Source: Pratylenchus scribneri (Eukaryota; Nematoda; Chromadorea; Rhabditida; Pratylenchidae). Taken from it: DNA of 64,000 bases. Location of the stretch: NCBI GenBank assembly GCA_030063045.1, contig JAQSEB010000121.1, forward strand, positions 868,001 to 932,000, read 5' to 3'. The translations under genes and the position numbers were made by a program. The notes beneath the pieces were generated by a model. It was not told the origin of the DNA. It did no database searches and saw only the letters and a list, made by a program, of their open reading frames with translations. Every line of letters begins with the position of its first letter. Within the stretch, counting starts at the first letter, position 1. Below are positions 47,305 through 58,624 of this stretch, in pieces.

Positions 47305-50139
47305 AATTTTTTTATGAGTTATGGCCTTATAGACGAATCCAACATCGTTTCTTGATAAATCTATTTTTTAACAGCTATAAAATCTATAACAATTTTTTAA
47401 CATAATATTTTATCTTTTTAATTATTTATAATATAAGCTTTGAATCCATAATATATATTGTTTATTTTGAATTTTTATTTGATTTTATTTCTATATTTTA
47501 ATACATTTTTATTTTTCAATTATAATTATAAGGAAATTTTCAATATCTATTTTAATTAAATCTCAACAACATCTTATTCTAATAATATAAAATAACTTTA
47601 TTAATTGCAATGCCATTTTTAAAAATAATATTCAAATTGTTTTTAATATTAAAATCGTTAGTCTCAATTTTCATTAATCATTTATTATATAAAATCATTT
47701 ATTTATATAATATCATTCTGATATTATTTGCGTTCATTTAAAAGTGATTAATATTCTTTTTTAATTTTTTTTTGTTTTTATATTTCATATTTTTTTTTAT
47801 TAATTTTGCATTATGAAATAGCAAGCTGCATTTTTTATTTTTAATCATTGATTTTTCATATTCATTGGAAAAATTCCAAATAAATTTTAATTTTTATAAT
47901 AATTTTATTGTATATCTAAAAAAATGTATTTATTTATTAATAATTTTTCGTTTGTTATTTAAATATATTTTTTTTCAAGTGTATTTATCTATAATAAAAT
48001 CATTATCTATATAATAATTTTTATTTCTTAATCAGGCCTCCAATCATTTTGATTTTTCTAAATAATGAGTATTAGAATGATATATAGATTTCGAATAATC
48101 AAATTTAGGATTCCTAATCTATATTCTTCTTTTCTGGCAATTTATTACTGATCATTCTGCGACGACCATTATATATTTTCGTTGCAAAACTGATTTTTGA
48201 ATCTTCTTGATTACCTTTTTCATATTTTCCATATTTTTTGTTGAGAATCTATATAAGATTCGAATTTATAAAGAATTTAAAAATTTGTTTCAAAGTTTTT
48301 AAAAAAATTTAAATCGATTTTTTTAAAAGATTCAATTTTAAGCAATTTTGCAATTTTGATTTATCTATTGCATTCTATATTTAGACATTCCCATTGAGAA
48401 AATAAAAAATTATTAATTAACTAATAAAAATTTGAAATAATTATGAATTAAATAAAAATTTAATATAATTTTTTTAATAGGCAAAAAACTTTTTACTTGT
48501 AATCATTTTTCCTCTGCATTTGTTTTTAGGAACAATTAATAGAATTTTTTCATTAAATGACATTTTTAAAATTATTTCAATTTATTCAAATAATTCTTAT
48601 AATTATTTCACAATATAATTTTATAGTTTCATTCGAATAAATGATACCATTTTTTATTTCTTTCATCCCATAATTTATTTAATATAATCTTACAATATTT
48701 TATTTATTCATTTCGATTTTTTCATTTATATCTCTCGGTTCTTACATATTAATGTTTTTATTGATTGTAAAATTGTAAATTTTGAAAAATTCGAATTGGT
48801 AAAATTATTTTTGAAAATAAATGACAATTTAATCATTACAGTATGAAAATTAAATCGTAATTAATTTTCATTATAAATTTTATTTATATATTTTTTATAT
48901 TCTAATTAAAATAATAGAGAAATTGTTAGAAAATTTATTGTTATTTAGTTATATAGAGTCCAATCCCAATGAATTTTCTCTTTAATATTATTATTGCCTT
49001 CGGCATAATTTATTTCTTAGGCAAGCTTGATGATTTTGAATTTAAACATAACTCAAATAGATGTATTTTTATATTCCATTAGTATAAATATAAAATTTTC
49101 GATACACTTTACATTCCTCAATTTATTTATTAAATTATATATATATATTTAGTAATTATGATCATTTGGAATTCATCTTCATTTTGCCCATAATTTATTA
49201 TGTATTTAATAAACATTTTGATAATTATGCCCAAGATTGCTAAAATGCCAATGATTGGAAGGCGGGCACAGTCAAAAACGCTTATGAAAATAATAAAAAT
49301 AAATTGAGCTAAAATATTTAAATTTATTCAAATTTAGAACTGATGTCATTTAGTCCATAAAGGACATCAATATTCTTATCCAGTCCAATGTCCATTCCCA
49401 ATTATTGGTGTAATTTTTTAAATAATTTATCATTTTAAAAAATTCATGTGTAAATCTTTTAAATGCCACCTGTTATTTTTGATTGGTTGGCAATTTTTTG
49501 TACCTTTTTTCCAATTTGTCAATTTAAATTCATTATAATATTTTAATCTATTTTTTTCTTCTCCAAATATTTTTTGTTAGAATTAATACTATTTTTAAGT
49601 AGGTTTAATATTTTAGTTTAAGAATACAATTTATTAAATTATAATAAATTATTTTTTTTGCTTTAAACATGTGCCTCTCAAATTTGTGTCAACATTAAAT
49701 TGTTCTTGTAGAAATAGAAATTTAATATGCCATGCCAAACAATTATGTCTCTATTAATTTTATGATTATGAATATTAAATCATTTGAATTTTAATTAAAT
49801 ATTTTAAAGGATATTAAATGAGAAATATATTTTAGTGATGAGAAAATATAATCTATAATAAATTCATAATAAATTAAATAAATTCTTAAATTTTAATTTT
49901 TCTATTTTAATTTATAAAATAATAGATATTATTGATTTCTTATATCAATCAATTTCAATTCCAATTTTATTTAAAATTTAATTTATTATTTTTTTAAAAT
50001 TTTAATTTAAATATTTAAATTTATTTTAATTAAGTAGATATTGAATTCATAAAAAATTAATCCTGCATGGTATTAAAATATATGAACTGACCCTATGATC
50101 AATGATCAAATAAGAATAATAAATTTTATTTTGTAAATT
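47305..50139. other. Background with weak islands
   Basis: Small G+C rises at about 48115-48190, 49185-49300 and 49340-49400 have no frame I can prefer. A (TA)7 run lies near 49138. The remainder is A/T-rich. Confidence 0.4.
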
Positions 50140-50337
50140 TTGTTAAATGCTTATCATAATTTTTATTATTTATATAATATACCATTAAAATCAATTCATA
50201 TGCTATGCCTTCAAATTGCTTCTACATTCTTGCGTCATACTTTCTTCCTAAATTTTTTGATAAATTATTCATTTTTAATATTTAGTCTATCTGCATGTCC
50301 CCCTTACACTCATCAATTTGATTATTATTGTTTTTGA
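50140..50337 (+). CDS. Doubtful 65-codon frame
   Basis: TTG-start frame with a G+C-richer segment MLCLQIASTFLRHTFFLNFL and a second one SLSACPPYTHQFDYYCF. Its end overlaps the start of repeat R1 copy B, so it may be part of the repeat rather than a gene. Confidence 0.18.
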   Translation: MLNAYHNFYYLYNIPLKSIHMLCLQIASTFLRHTFFLNFLINYSFLIFSLSACPPYTHQFDYYCF

Positions 50338-50518
50338 TAAAATTCTTTAAAATTAATTCAAATTTTAGTTAAATTAAATAAATTTATTATTTTTTATTTA
50401 TTCATCTTTTTTTTAATTCCACGGTATAGAATACAGTTTATTAACTTCGTTAACACCTAATTAATTGAGCATATTGATTCTATAAAATATGATTTCTTTA
50501 AAATATATAAGTTGTAAA
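50331..50518 (+). repeat. Diverged interspersed repeat R1, copy B
   Basis: Partner of 28611-28810 in the same orientation. The best-conserved segment is the right end (AAATATGATTTCTTTAAAAT). The similarity may extend weakly to the left, where both copies have a GCAT...CAC...ATTATTATT pattern. No terminal repeat or coding capacity is visible. Confidence 0.75.
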
Positions 50519-50836
50519 TTAAGTTATATGATAAATGATTAATATTTATTACATAATTTAAAAGGATTACTTCTATTCGATAATCTATTTTCATCAAAAA
50601 TTTTCTCATAAAAATAAAATAAATTATTAATTTTTAAAAATTTTTTTATTAAAATAAAATTTCTTTTCTATCTAATAATTATCTGATTTTTTATTACTTA
50701 ATTTTGTTAATTTAATAATTTCGTAAATTTTAAAATATTATTTATTTTATTATCTTTTCGTACTATTTTTTTCTTTTTTATAGATTTAATTATTTTTATT
50801 TATTTAAAAAATTTTTGAATTAATTTACTAAATAAT

Positions 50837-50956
50837 TTATTTTTTCAGAATTTTTATATTTAAATTATTGATCATAAGACCGGCGGGTCGCCGAACACCC
50901 ATTGGCGCCCTCGCTCTCCAAGTCCATCCATGATGTGAGGACACTATGAAGGCCAT
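50837..50956 (-). CDS. 39-codon ATG ORF in the G+C-richest island
   Basis: The minus ORF MAFIVSSHHGWTWRARAPMG, VRRPAGLMINN and a lysine-rich end. Another minus frame is open (HRNGLHSVLTSWMDLESEGA, NGCSATRRSYDQ) and the plus strand reads TGGSPNTHWRPRSPSPSMM. Because all strands are open at this G+C level, the ORF itself is weak evidence; see the structured-island entry. Confidence 0.2.
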   Translation of the reverse strand: MAFIVSSHHGWTWRARAPMGVRRPAGLMINNLNIKILKK

Positions 50957-51055
50957 TCCTGTGCTAGCCGTAATCGGCTATTATAGCAAAGCGGTACGTT
51001 TCCCTAAATAGGAAGCGTTTGTGGAAATGAAAATCAAGAATTTCATTAGGAGAAT
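50871..51055. other. G+C-rich island with three hairpins
   Basis: By far the most G+C-rich 150 bp of the window. It contains CGGCG-GGT-CGCCG (50881-50893), AGCCG-TAAT-CGGCT (50966-50979) and CGTTTCC-CTAAATA-GGAAGCG (50997-51017, one G.T pair). This could be a structured RNA gene or a piece of a foreign or mobile sequence. It has no tRNA A/B box arrangement and no rRNA or spliceosomal RNA motif that I recognise. Confidence 0.5.
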
Positions 51056-51820
51056 TCTATATTTATGGATTAAATTTTTATAAGATATATAATAAACATT
51101 TTTACATAAAGGATTTTATTTAAATTCTTAATTTTTCTAATAGATAAATTTTTTGTTTTTTAATTTCTCCCGTTTAAACTTTGCAATCGATTTTAATGCT
51201 TTGAACAAATTTATTTTATAAATTTATTTTTTTTAAATATATTGATAGATATTTAATCAATTTTTTTTATAATTCTATCAAATTTATTAATATTTAATTA
51301 TTTAATTTGCATATCATCGATTCTATCAAAAATCCATATTTTCAATTTTTAATATTACTATAATTAATTTTATTATTTTATGAAAGAATATTTTTAAAAA
51401 TAAATTATTATCTATTCTATAATTATTTTAAGTTTTAATTTATAAAAAAATTTTAATAAAAATTTAGTTATTTTATTTTATTTCCTCCATTCCATAATTT
51501 TGGCTCAAAAGAATATAGTTGCCAAGTCGATTATAATAGGCATTCCTCTTCTTTGTAAGTCAGCTAATTTTTCTTGCTGAACAAATTTCTTTAGTATATT
51601 TCCATAGTTTAGTATTGCATTAACTTATTAATTACTCATTTCTTCACCCAGATAAAAAAAGTTAATAAGAACTTTTTTGTATTATTTTAATTTGATAAAA
51701 TATAATTACATATTTTATCAATTTTATAAAATTAAATTAATTTAAACTGCTATACGCAGACATCGATTATATAATATGTAATTTAAATAAAATTTTTAAT
51801 TCTATAACCTTAAAAAGTTC
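51056..51820. other. A+T-rich background
   Basis: No supported feature. Confidence 0.5.
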
Positions 51821-51955
51821 TTACTCAGCCAAATGAAAATTTGGTGGATGGTTGTGCTCAATCTCACTAAGTAAAATGATTCCATTCAGTTCCACCTTCC
51901 CTCTGCACAAAGATCCATTTTAGAATTTCCTCTTCCTATAAATGCAGCGCCAATT
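51821..51955 (-). pseudogene. FLYWCH-type zinc-finger fragment, broken by a stop
   Basis: The minus frame reads NWRCIYRKRKF, an in-frame TAA (51920-51922), NGSLCRGKVELNGIILLSEI, then EHNHPPNFHLAE and TAA. The W-R-C, the second Cys 13 residues on and the terminal H-N-H-P-P match the second half of a FLYWCH Cys2-His2 finger, a domain of insect DNA-binding proteins (mod(mdg4)-like) and of Mutator-like transposases. The first half (F-L-Y part) is not visible; two TAG codons lie directly upstream. It is probably a decayed copy. A spliced shifted frame (PLASRIGAAFIGRGNSKMDL...) after TTCTATTTACAG is open too, but I take it as a shadow. Confidence 0.6.
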
Positions 51956-51961
51956 CTACTA

Positions 51962-53770
51962 GCCAAGGGCTGTAAATAGAAAATTGAATTGGTGTCCTTT
52001 ATATATGATTTTTTGTTTTCTAAGTTATTTATACATTCGATTTAGTGAAAATAATTTAATCAAATTTTTATTAAAAAAGCAGAGCCCTGGATAAATATGC
52101 TTCTTTATTTTATTACAAAAATTTTATATTTGTAGTAAATTTATAATATATTTTTTTAAAATTTTTTCATCACTTATTTTTTTTTAAGTTCCAAATTGAA
52201 TGAATAAATGGTATAAATTAATTAATTTCTATGCGAAATCCTGCTATATTGCATTCTTTTTTAAATAATATATTTATTTATATTTATTTGAGACGAATTT
52301 ATTTAAATTTCTAATAAGGCTTTTTTAATATTTGCTGCCTACTTTGACATAATAGCATTGCTAAATATTCAATTGGAAATCTTCAATTAAAAAATTATAA
52401 TAATTATTCTTAATTTTTCTTTTGCTAAATTCTTTCTATAAAGAAGATTTTTCATTTGAAATTTAAATTAACCAATTAAAATTTGTTAATTCACGTAATT
52501 TGATATTCTATTTTATATTTGATGAAAACTATTAAAATGATTGAAAAGTCCATAAGTTATGTCGAAGAAATTTTCTCATCTAAATAAAATTTTTTATTTA
52601 TTATTTTTTATTAATTGTTTTTATTTTCCTCGTTATTTCATTAAATTAGGAATCTTAACCCTAATATAATAATAAAGAATACAGATTCATAAATTTTATG
52701 AATCAGGATTTGAAAATGAATTAAAATTTATCAATATATTATGCTTTTTTAATTAAATATTTATAATTGCTAAAATTTTAAAATTATTTATTTCAAAAAA
52801 TATTATGCGATTTTTTTTAATTTTCGATAAATAATTTAAATTTTCAATATATATCAAATTTTTTATTTTTATAATGAATATATTTCAGAATAAAATAAAT
52901 TTTTATTCGATTTTTTTAGCTTTTTAAATAATATTTAATTTTATTTTATATTAAATTTTTTAATAAAGAAATTATATTTTTAAAAATTAAAATTTTTTAT
53001 TTGAATTTGTTATAAATGAATTAAGCAAAATTGTCCAAAAATTGGAAGGTAAGGATCCAGGTTTTTTTATTTTATTATGAGATTTTTTTATTCAAATTCT
53101 CATTATTTCTAAATTTACGCCTCTCTTAGCTAATTCTTTTCTATATAATTTCATCTAGAATTTTCGATATTTACTTTTTATTTTAAATACAAAATAGAAA
53201 TAATTTTAAAAGTAATATTTTTTCAATAGAAATATAATTTATAAATTAGACATTAGCTTTTTTATATTGATCTTTAATTTTAGAAATTTAATTGTTTATA
53301 TTTTTACTTTTTTTAAATTTATTTTTACTCTAATTTTTTTACTATTGTTAAGTTAATTTTTGTGATATTTTATTTTTAAAATTTATTTTATATGTTTTTA
53401 AAATATTATTTTATAAATTCCTGTTTATTTATTAATTTCCAATTATAATTAATTTATACTCTCTAATTTTTTTTAAATTTAAATAACATATTTTATATGT
53501 TATTATTTTTATTATTTTTAATTTCTAATTGCATACTTTATATCTTTTTTAATTTATATGAATTATTTTCTATTTTTATATTTTTAGTTTTATTAAGAAA
53601 AAAATTATATTTAAAATTGAAATATAGTAGAAATAGAATACGCATTTTGTGTTAGAGAATATTTCATTTTAGCCATTATTTACTAGCAATCTTAATTAAA
53701 TTATTCAAATCTTTATTATTTCCTTTTTTTAACTTTCCAACTGATGAGATTCCTCCGGTAAAATTCATAT
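51962..53770. other. A+T-rich background
   Basis: A small rise at about 52320-52360 and a TAAGGATCCAGG at 53050 carry no readable gene. Otherwise featureless. Confidence 0.5.
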
Positions 53771-54040
53771 ATATTCTGAAATCCTCTGGTAAAAATATCA
53801 TCAAAAGTAGATGAAAAGTCGGACAAACATTATCTTCCTCTATAATTATATATTTAATTTTTATTATTTTTAAATTAAAATTTTATTTAGTATAATTTTT
53901 TGTTTCACTTTATTTATTTTAATTTCATTTACTATAAATATATATATTTTTTTTTATAAAATCTTTTTATTAGGTATTTTTATATCTAATTTTTTAATTT
54001 ATTTTTTTAAATTCAATTTAGAATTTGGGACAAATTTTAA
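53771..54040 (+). repeat. Diverged interspersed repeat R2, copy A
   Basis: Aligns by eye over about 260 bp with 62731-62985 in the same orientation. Shared blocks are ATTCTGAAAT, CTGGTAAAAATAT, the GTAGA-GAAAAG-CGGAC-AACATTATC block, CTCTATAATTATATATTT, TTTTTATTATTTTTAAATTA, ATTACTATAAATATATAT, TTATTAGGTAT and CAATTTAGA-TTTGGGA. Identity is roughly 80-85% with small indels. No coding capacity is seen; probably an old transposon fragment. Confidence 0.85.
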
Positions 54041-55330
54041 TATTTTATATCATTTTCTATTATTTTCAAAATTTGTTAAAAATTTCGATTTTCTAAAAAA
54101 TTTTTCGTATTTTATAAACAATATTTCTCTATGAATAAATCATTCGAATCCATGTGCAAAACTTAAGATATTGCCAAAATACTTCTAGAATAAAATTGAC
54201 CATTGTATGAGTCCATTTCTGATTAATATTTATCACTCAGGATGGTGGTATCTGCGCATATTTTAATCAAAATTTTTATAACTATATTCAAACTATTTGA
54301 TTAATCGATATTACATATAATCAATGTCTATTTTATAAAAATTTGATATTTTATGAAATAAATATTCAATCAATTAAGATGTTTTCATTTGCGTTGAATA
54401 ATTTGACTCATCAATTCTTCTTCCTTCACACGACTTCGCAACATTCTTTTGGCCTCCTTTAATATATTGAAAATTTATTGTTATTAATTTTCAATTTAGA
54501 ATAGACTTTTAAAATTAAAATGCATTATTAATTTATCAGGTTACGGTATCGAATTACTGATTTTTTTTATTTTCTAAAAATTTTTTACTAATTTTTTTAT
54601 TTGTATTTTTTAAAAAATTTTTTATTAATATTCATGTATTTATCTTTTTTTTCAGGATATTAAAAATAAATTCAAATATTTATTTTTTATTTATTTAGAT
54701 ATATTAAGATTTAAATAATATCGTATATTTAAAAATATTTAAAAAATGTTATAAAAATTTAAATTTTAATTTTTTAAAATATAAAAGAAAATTTCTTAAA
54801 ATTTTTATTTAATAAAAATAAAATTTTTTCCATAATGAATTAATTTATTTTTAATTGATATATTTTCTTTTTATGGAAAATTTTCCCATCTATATTTTTT
54901 TATATTTTCTTAATATTTTATTTTTGTCAATATATAATAATTAAAATTTTATAAATTTTTCTTATTTTTATTATTTTAAAAAATTAAAAATTTTCAACAA
55001 GAATTTTTCAATAAAAAATTAAATATAATTATTCTTTATTCAAAATTTATTAATTATTTTATTATTTCTCGAAATCATTATTAATTTTAATTTAATTTTT
55101 ACCGATTTTTTTAAATCGGCCTTCTTATCAACAAAGTGGACATTGTTTCAATATCATTTTCAACTTTTCCAAACAATTATCTAATATTAATGCGATTACT
55201 TATTTTTAAATGTCTTTTATATATAATCGTGTTCATAAATATTTCAAATTTTAATTTTCGATTCTATTGAATAAAATATTAATAATTTTAAAATCAATTT
55301 GAACTTTTTTAAATCATTAAAATTCTATAA

Positions 55331-55384
55331 GCACGTCTAAAAGCTTCGCTAAATGAAAGTCATTTGGCAGCCAGAAACAATTAA
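55331..55384 (+). CDS. Short exon-like island
   Basis: The plus frame ARLKASLNESHLAARNN ends in TAA; an overlapping ATG ORF reads MKVIWQPETIKITFI. Small but compositionally distinct. Unrecognised. Confidence 0.22.
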   Translation, partial: ARLKASLNESHLAARNN

Positions 55385-55629
55385 AATTACATTTATATGA
55401 AATTAAATAAAATAACATCTTTAATTATTTAAAAAAAACATTTCTTTGTTTTATAAAAAAAATAAAAATTCCTGTTGATTATATTCGCTTTTATTATTTT
55501 TATATTCATAAAATTACGATAATTATTCCATCTTAATTTAAAACCAACTTTATAATTTTACCATGTATTAAAATCATTTATTTAAATGCAGTTAGAATAT
55601 ATTTATGTAATTTTTTTTATTGCTTAATA

Positions 55630-55712
55630 TACCACCGAATGAAATATTTCGTTTCCGTAAAATGCGGTGAGAGATGAATATCTCTTATGGCGAAAGAAAT
55701 ATTTCTCATTTA
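55630..55712. other. Hairpin flanked by palindromic decamers
   Basis: AGAGAT-GAAT-ATCTCT (55670-55685) lies between two copies of the palindrome GAAATATTTC (55641-55650 and 55696-55705). The stretch is locally G+C-richer. Possible remnant of a small inverted-repeat element or a binding site. Confidence 0.4.
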
Positions 55713-56018
55713 ATTTAATTTATTTTTTTTTCAAAGATAATATCAATAGTTAAATTTTTATTTTTATATCTATTAATTTTATTTTTTATTTTATAAAATT
55801 TATAAGTATCTGAAATATGATTTATTAAAAATTGAAATTCATTCTATTCAAATTTAAATATTAATTCATAAAAAAGGAAATTTAATTTATATTAGTCTAA
55901 AAATTTTCAAAATTTTAAATTTTTATTAAACATAATTTTATATAAAATTAATTAATTTTTTTAAAAAGATCCAGATATAAAAATGGGGAATTTTAAAATT
56001 TTATTTAAAAATTTCATT

Positions 56019-56042
56019 TATATATATATATATATATATATG
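56019..56042. repeat. (TA)n microsatellite
   Basis: About 11-12 uninterrupted TA units, the longest dinucleotide run noticed in the window. The plus-strand ORF that crosses it (55983-56204) is not credible. Confidence 0.9.
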
Positions 56043-56167
56043 TTAATTAATCTATTTATTCTTTTTTATAAATTTTTAGCAGTTATCGATCATATTTTAT
56101 TATATAGTAATTTTTATCATAAAATATTATGTTTGTATTTTTTATTTTTTCCATTTTTTGATAACTT

Positions 56168-56350
56168 TCACCATTCTTTGCTCAGTAATTTTTTTAATTT
56201 ATAAATTTTTAGAGCTTCGCTGAGTGTATTCAGCTTGGCTTTTTTGGAATAGTCCTCTTCAACCTTCTTTAAATATGTTGCTCTAAATTGGTAATTGATA
56301 AAGCCTTTATAAATATTTTCAATAATTTTTTTGCCATTTGTGTGGATAAA
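56168..56350 (-). CDS. Best exon candidate: charged, helical 60-codon segment
   Basis: The minus frame is open for 60 codons: FIHTNGKKIIENIYKGFINY, then QFRATYLKKVEEDYSKKAKL, then NTLSEALKIYKLKKLLSKEW and TGA. It is lysine- and glutamate-rich and would form long helices, unlike the surrounding translation. IIENIYKGFINYQ is loosely IQ-motif-like, but the key Gln and second basic residue are not there, so I do not name it. An internal acceptor CAATTTAG could shorten it to start at ATYLKK. The frame is closed upstream by TAG-TAA. It may belong with the minus-strand exons at 57.96-58.62 kb. Confidence 0.5.
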   Translation of the reverse strand, partial: FIHTNGKKIIENIYKGFINYQFRATYLKKVEEDYSKKAKLNTLSEALKIYKLKKLLSKEW

Positions 56351-57231
56351 TTACTATTTCATGAATTATTAAATTTTTTTATTAAGATATGAAATTTAAA
56401 AAATTTTATTTAGAAAATTTTTCTGAATTATCAGATTACATTTTTTTACATTTATTTATAAATTGAATTCTTTAATTATTTTTTTATTATTTTTTGAAAT
56501 CACAGCTATTATATTTTCTATATTTCAGTTTTAAATTCTTAATTATAACAATGAAAAAATTTAATTATTTTAGGCCAAGCGATTCAATCTTTGTCTCTGT
56601 TTTATTATTTTTTTTTCATAATAAACAATTATTTTTCAGCATTTAAATAATTTTACTATTTTGATTTTTGACGACTACATAATATTTTTATTTTTCCAAT
56701 AATCCTCCCATCATTTTAGATTTCAGAATCATTCATCCCAAATATTTAAATTTTTAATATATATATACATATTATCCTATTTCAATATTTCAAAGATAAT
56801 TAATATTTTTTCAGAAAAATTTATATTTTCTCAAATTTTTAATTGTAATTAATCACAATTTCTCGTAACATTGATTAAAATAGTAAATAAAGCTTGATTT
56901 GTTATTATTTTCATTTAATTTATTGTTATTTAAAGAGAGAAAAAAATGACTTTGTAGTCTTCAATAGTTTTTAAGCAATTGGTAAATTCATCGGGTATTC
57001 TATTGCTCATAATTGTGATTAACCAATTGATTAATTAAAATAGGTATCAATAATTCATTTATTTAAATTATTGCTTTTATTATTCTAGTAAAATTATTTT
57101 AATATCCAGAAAAAATTATAGAAAATTTTTAAAATAAATAAGTACCTAAATTATTTGTTGAATTTTAATTATATTAATTAATTAAAATTTTTTCAAATTT
57201 AAAAACAGTTTTAAAATTTTTAAATGTTTAA

Positions 57232-57339
57232 ATTGATTTTATTACACACCTAGCCAAACAGTTGGCCTCATCATCCAATTCTCGTGTTCTTGAAAATCTA
57301 TTAAAATTTCACGAATTTTTTAAGGCAAATTTTATTTAA
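57232..57339 (+). CDS. Candidate coding island
   Basis: The plus frame of 35 codons, IDFITHLAKQLASSSNSRVL, then ENLLKFHEFFKANFI and TAA. First codon positions carry the G+C and third positions are mostly A/T. It has no clear acceptor. Opposite strand to the neighbouring exon cluster, so probably separate from it. Unrecognised. Confidence 0.37.
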   Translation: MDFITHLAKQLASSSNSRVLENLLKFHEFFKANFI

Positions 57340-57957
57340 TTTCAAATTCAGAATTTCTTTAAATAATTATTACCATATTAAAAATGATAATACCATTTGA
57401 TTAAATTTTTCTTTTATTTTTATTTTAACTTATTGAAAACAAAAAGAAATTATTTAATTTTCCAATCTATTTTTTAATAATTTAAAATAAAATAAAAATT
57501 TACATTTAATCATTGAATAATTTATAAATATAATATTTTTTTTATTGAAATGATATTATTAATTTGATTCGTAACTTTTTTAAGTTTTTTCTTCCTCTTC
57601 TCATTTTTCAATAAATTTTCATATATTTTTATTATTGAATAATAATATTAGAAAAAAAGTAAATTTTGATTATATTTTCTTTTATTTTTTTTAAATAGAA
57701 CGCGAATAGGAGAAAATATTTATAATTAAACCTTATTATAACTTAAATAATTTTATTAGATTAATTTTTAATATTATATTTAATATTATATTTTGTGTTT
57801 CCTGGAGTGATTAATTATTTTAAGAAATCTTAACTACTACATTCAAAATTTTTAAACATTTTTATTAAATTTATTTAATATTAATTTATATAATTGTTAT
57901 TATATTGCTATCACCTTTCAATTCTATATTAATTTTTAAAATTTTCCAGTATATTTA

Positions 57958-58050
57958 TCATTTTGATAGATCACTGTACTCTGCCAGAATTGAATTTTGT
58001 TCTTCAAGAATGCAATTTTTTCCAGCTTCTTTGTCTTTCGAATTAAGCCG
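57958..58050 (-). CDS. Candidate exon, coiled-coil-like
   Basis: A textbook minus acceptor (GATTTTTTATTTTTAG) leads in phase 0 into RLNSKDKEAGKNCILEEQNS, then ILAEYSDLSK and TGA. Third positions are A/T-rich. The heptad-like spacing of L/I residues suggests a coiled coil. Just upstream on the same strand, TTTTACTTTTAG precedes 18 bases (PLHSYI) and a GTAAGC donor; splicing the intervening 36 bp, which contains a CTAAT branch-like site, would keep the frame. Such a short intron and exon are unusual, so that extension is tentative. Confidence 0.48.
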   Translation of the reverse strand, partial: RLNSKDKEAGKNCILEEQNSILAEYSDLSK

Positions 58051-58558
58051 CTAAAAATAAAAAATCAATTAGAAAGCCTTGCTTACTATGTAACTATGAA
58101 GAGGCTAAAAGTAAAACCAACATATTATAATATAAAATGGTAATTCTTTATAAATTTTATATGCATTAATACAAAATGAAATAATTCGTTTATTTAATAG
58201 TTTATAATATTTTAAATTTTTTTAAAATTTTTTATTTTGATCTTTAATTTTTAAAAATTTTTTGTTTTTAATTTTATTTTTTTAAATTATATTATTTTAT
58301 AAAATCAATTCAAATATTTAATAGTTTGGATATTGTTTTTATCTTTTGAGATTTGTGAGATTATTTATTTTTTTATTTATTGTTTTATAAAATTTCTTTA
58401 AAATTCTATTTCATATTTTTTTTATTATTTGCACAATTTTGAGAAATTGTGTAAATTTTTTAAATTTTTTAAATTTTTATATCCTTTTTAATTTTACTCA
58501 ACTTTTTCCAAAATCCTATCACTTTTCAATTTCTACAAATTACTGACTAATTTGTAGA

Positions 58559-58624
58559 TCACTTCTGGAAGTTTAACGAGATAAGGTCTATTAGGGATTT
58601 CAATTTTAAAGTCTTAAAATCCAT
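58559..58624 (-). CDS. Possible first exon
   Basis: The minus ORF begins with ATG 58624: MDFKTLKLKSLIDLISLNFQ, then K and TGA. A GTGATC after the AA of the last lysine codon could be a weak donor. It lies 500 bp upstream of the coiled-coil-like exon and could be the start of that gene. This linkage is inference only. Confidence 0.3.
   Translation of the reverse strand: MDFKTLKLKSLIDLISLNFQK

Noticed and set aside
55983..56204. 73-codon ORF rich in I, Y, F and L
   Set aside because: It runs through the (TA)n microsatellite and A/T homopolymers and overlaps antisense the much better 56168-56350 candidate.
56190..56350. IQ calmodulin-binding motif in IIENIYKGFINYQ
   Set aside because: The conserved Gln and the second basic residue of the motif are missing, so the resemblance is too weak to annotate.
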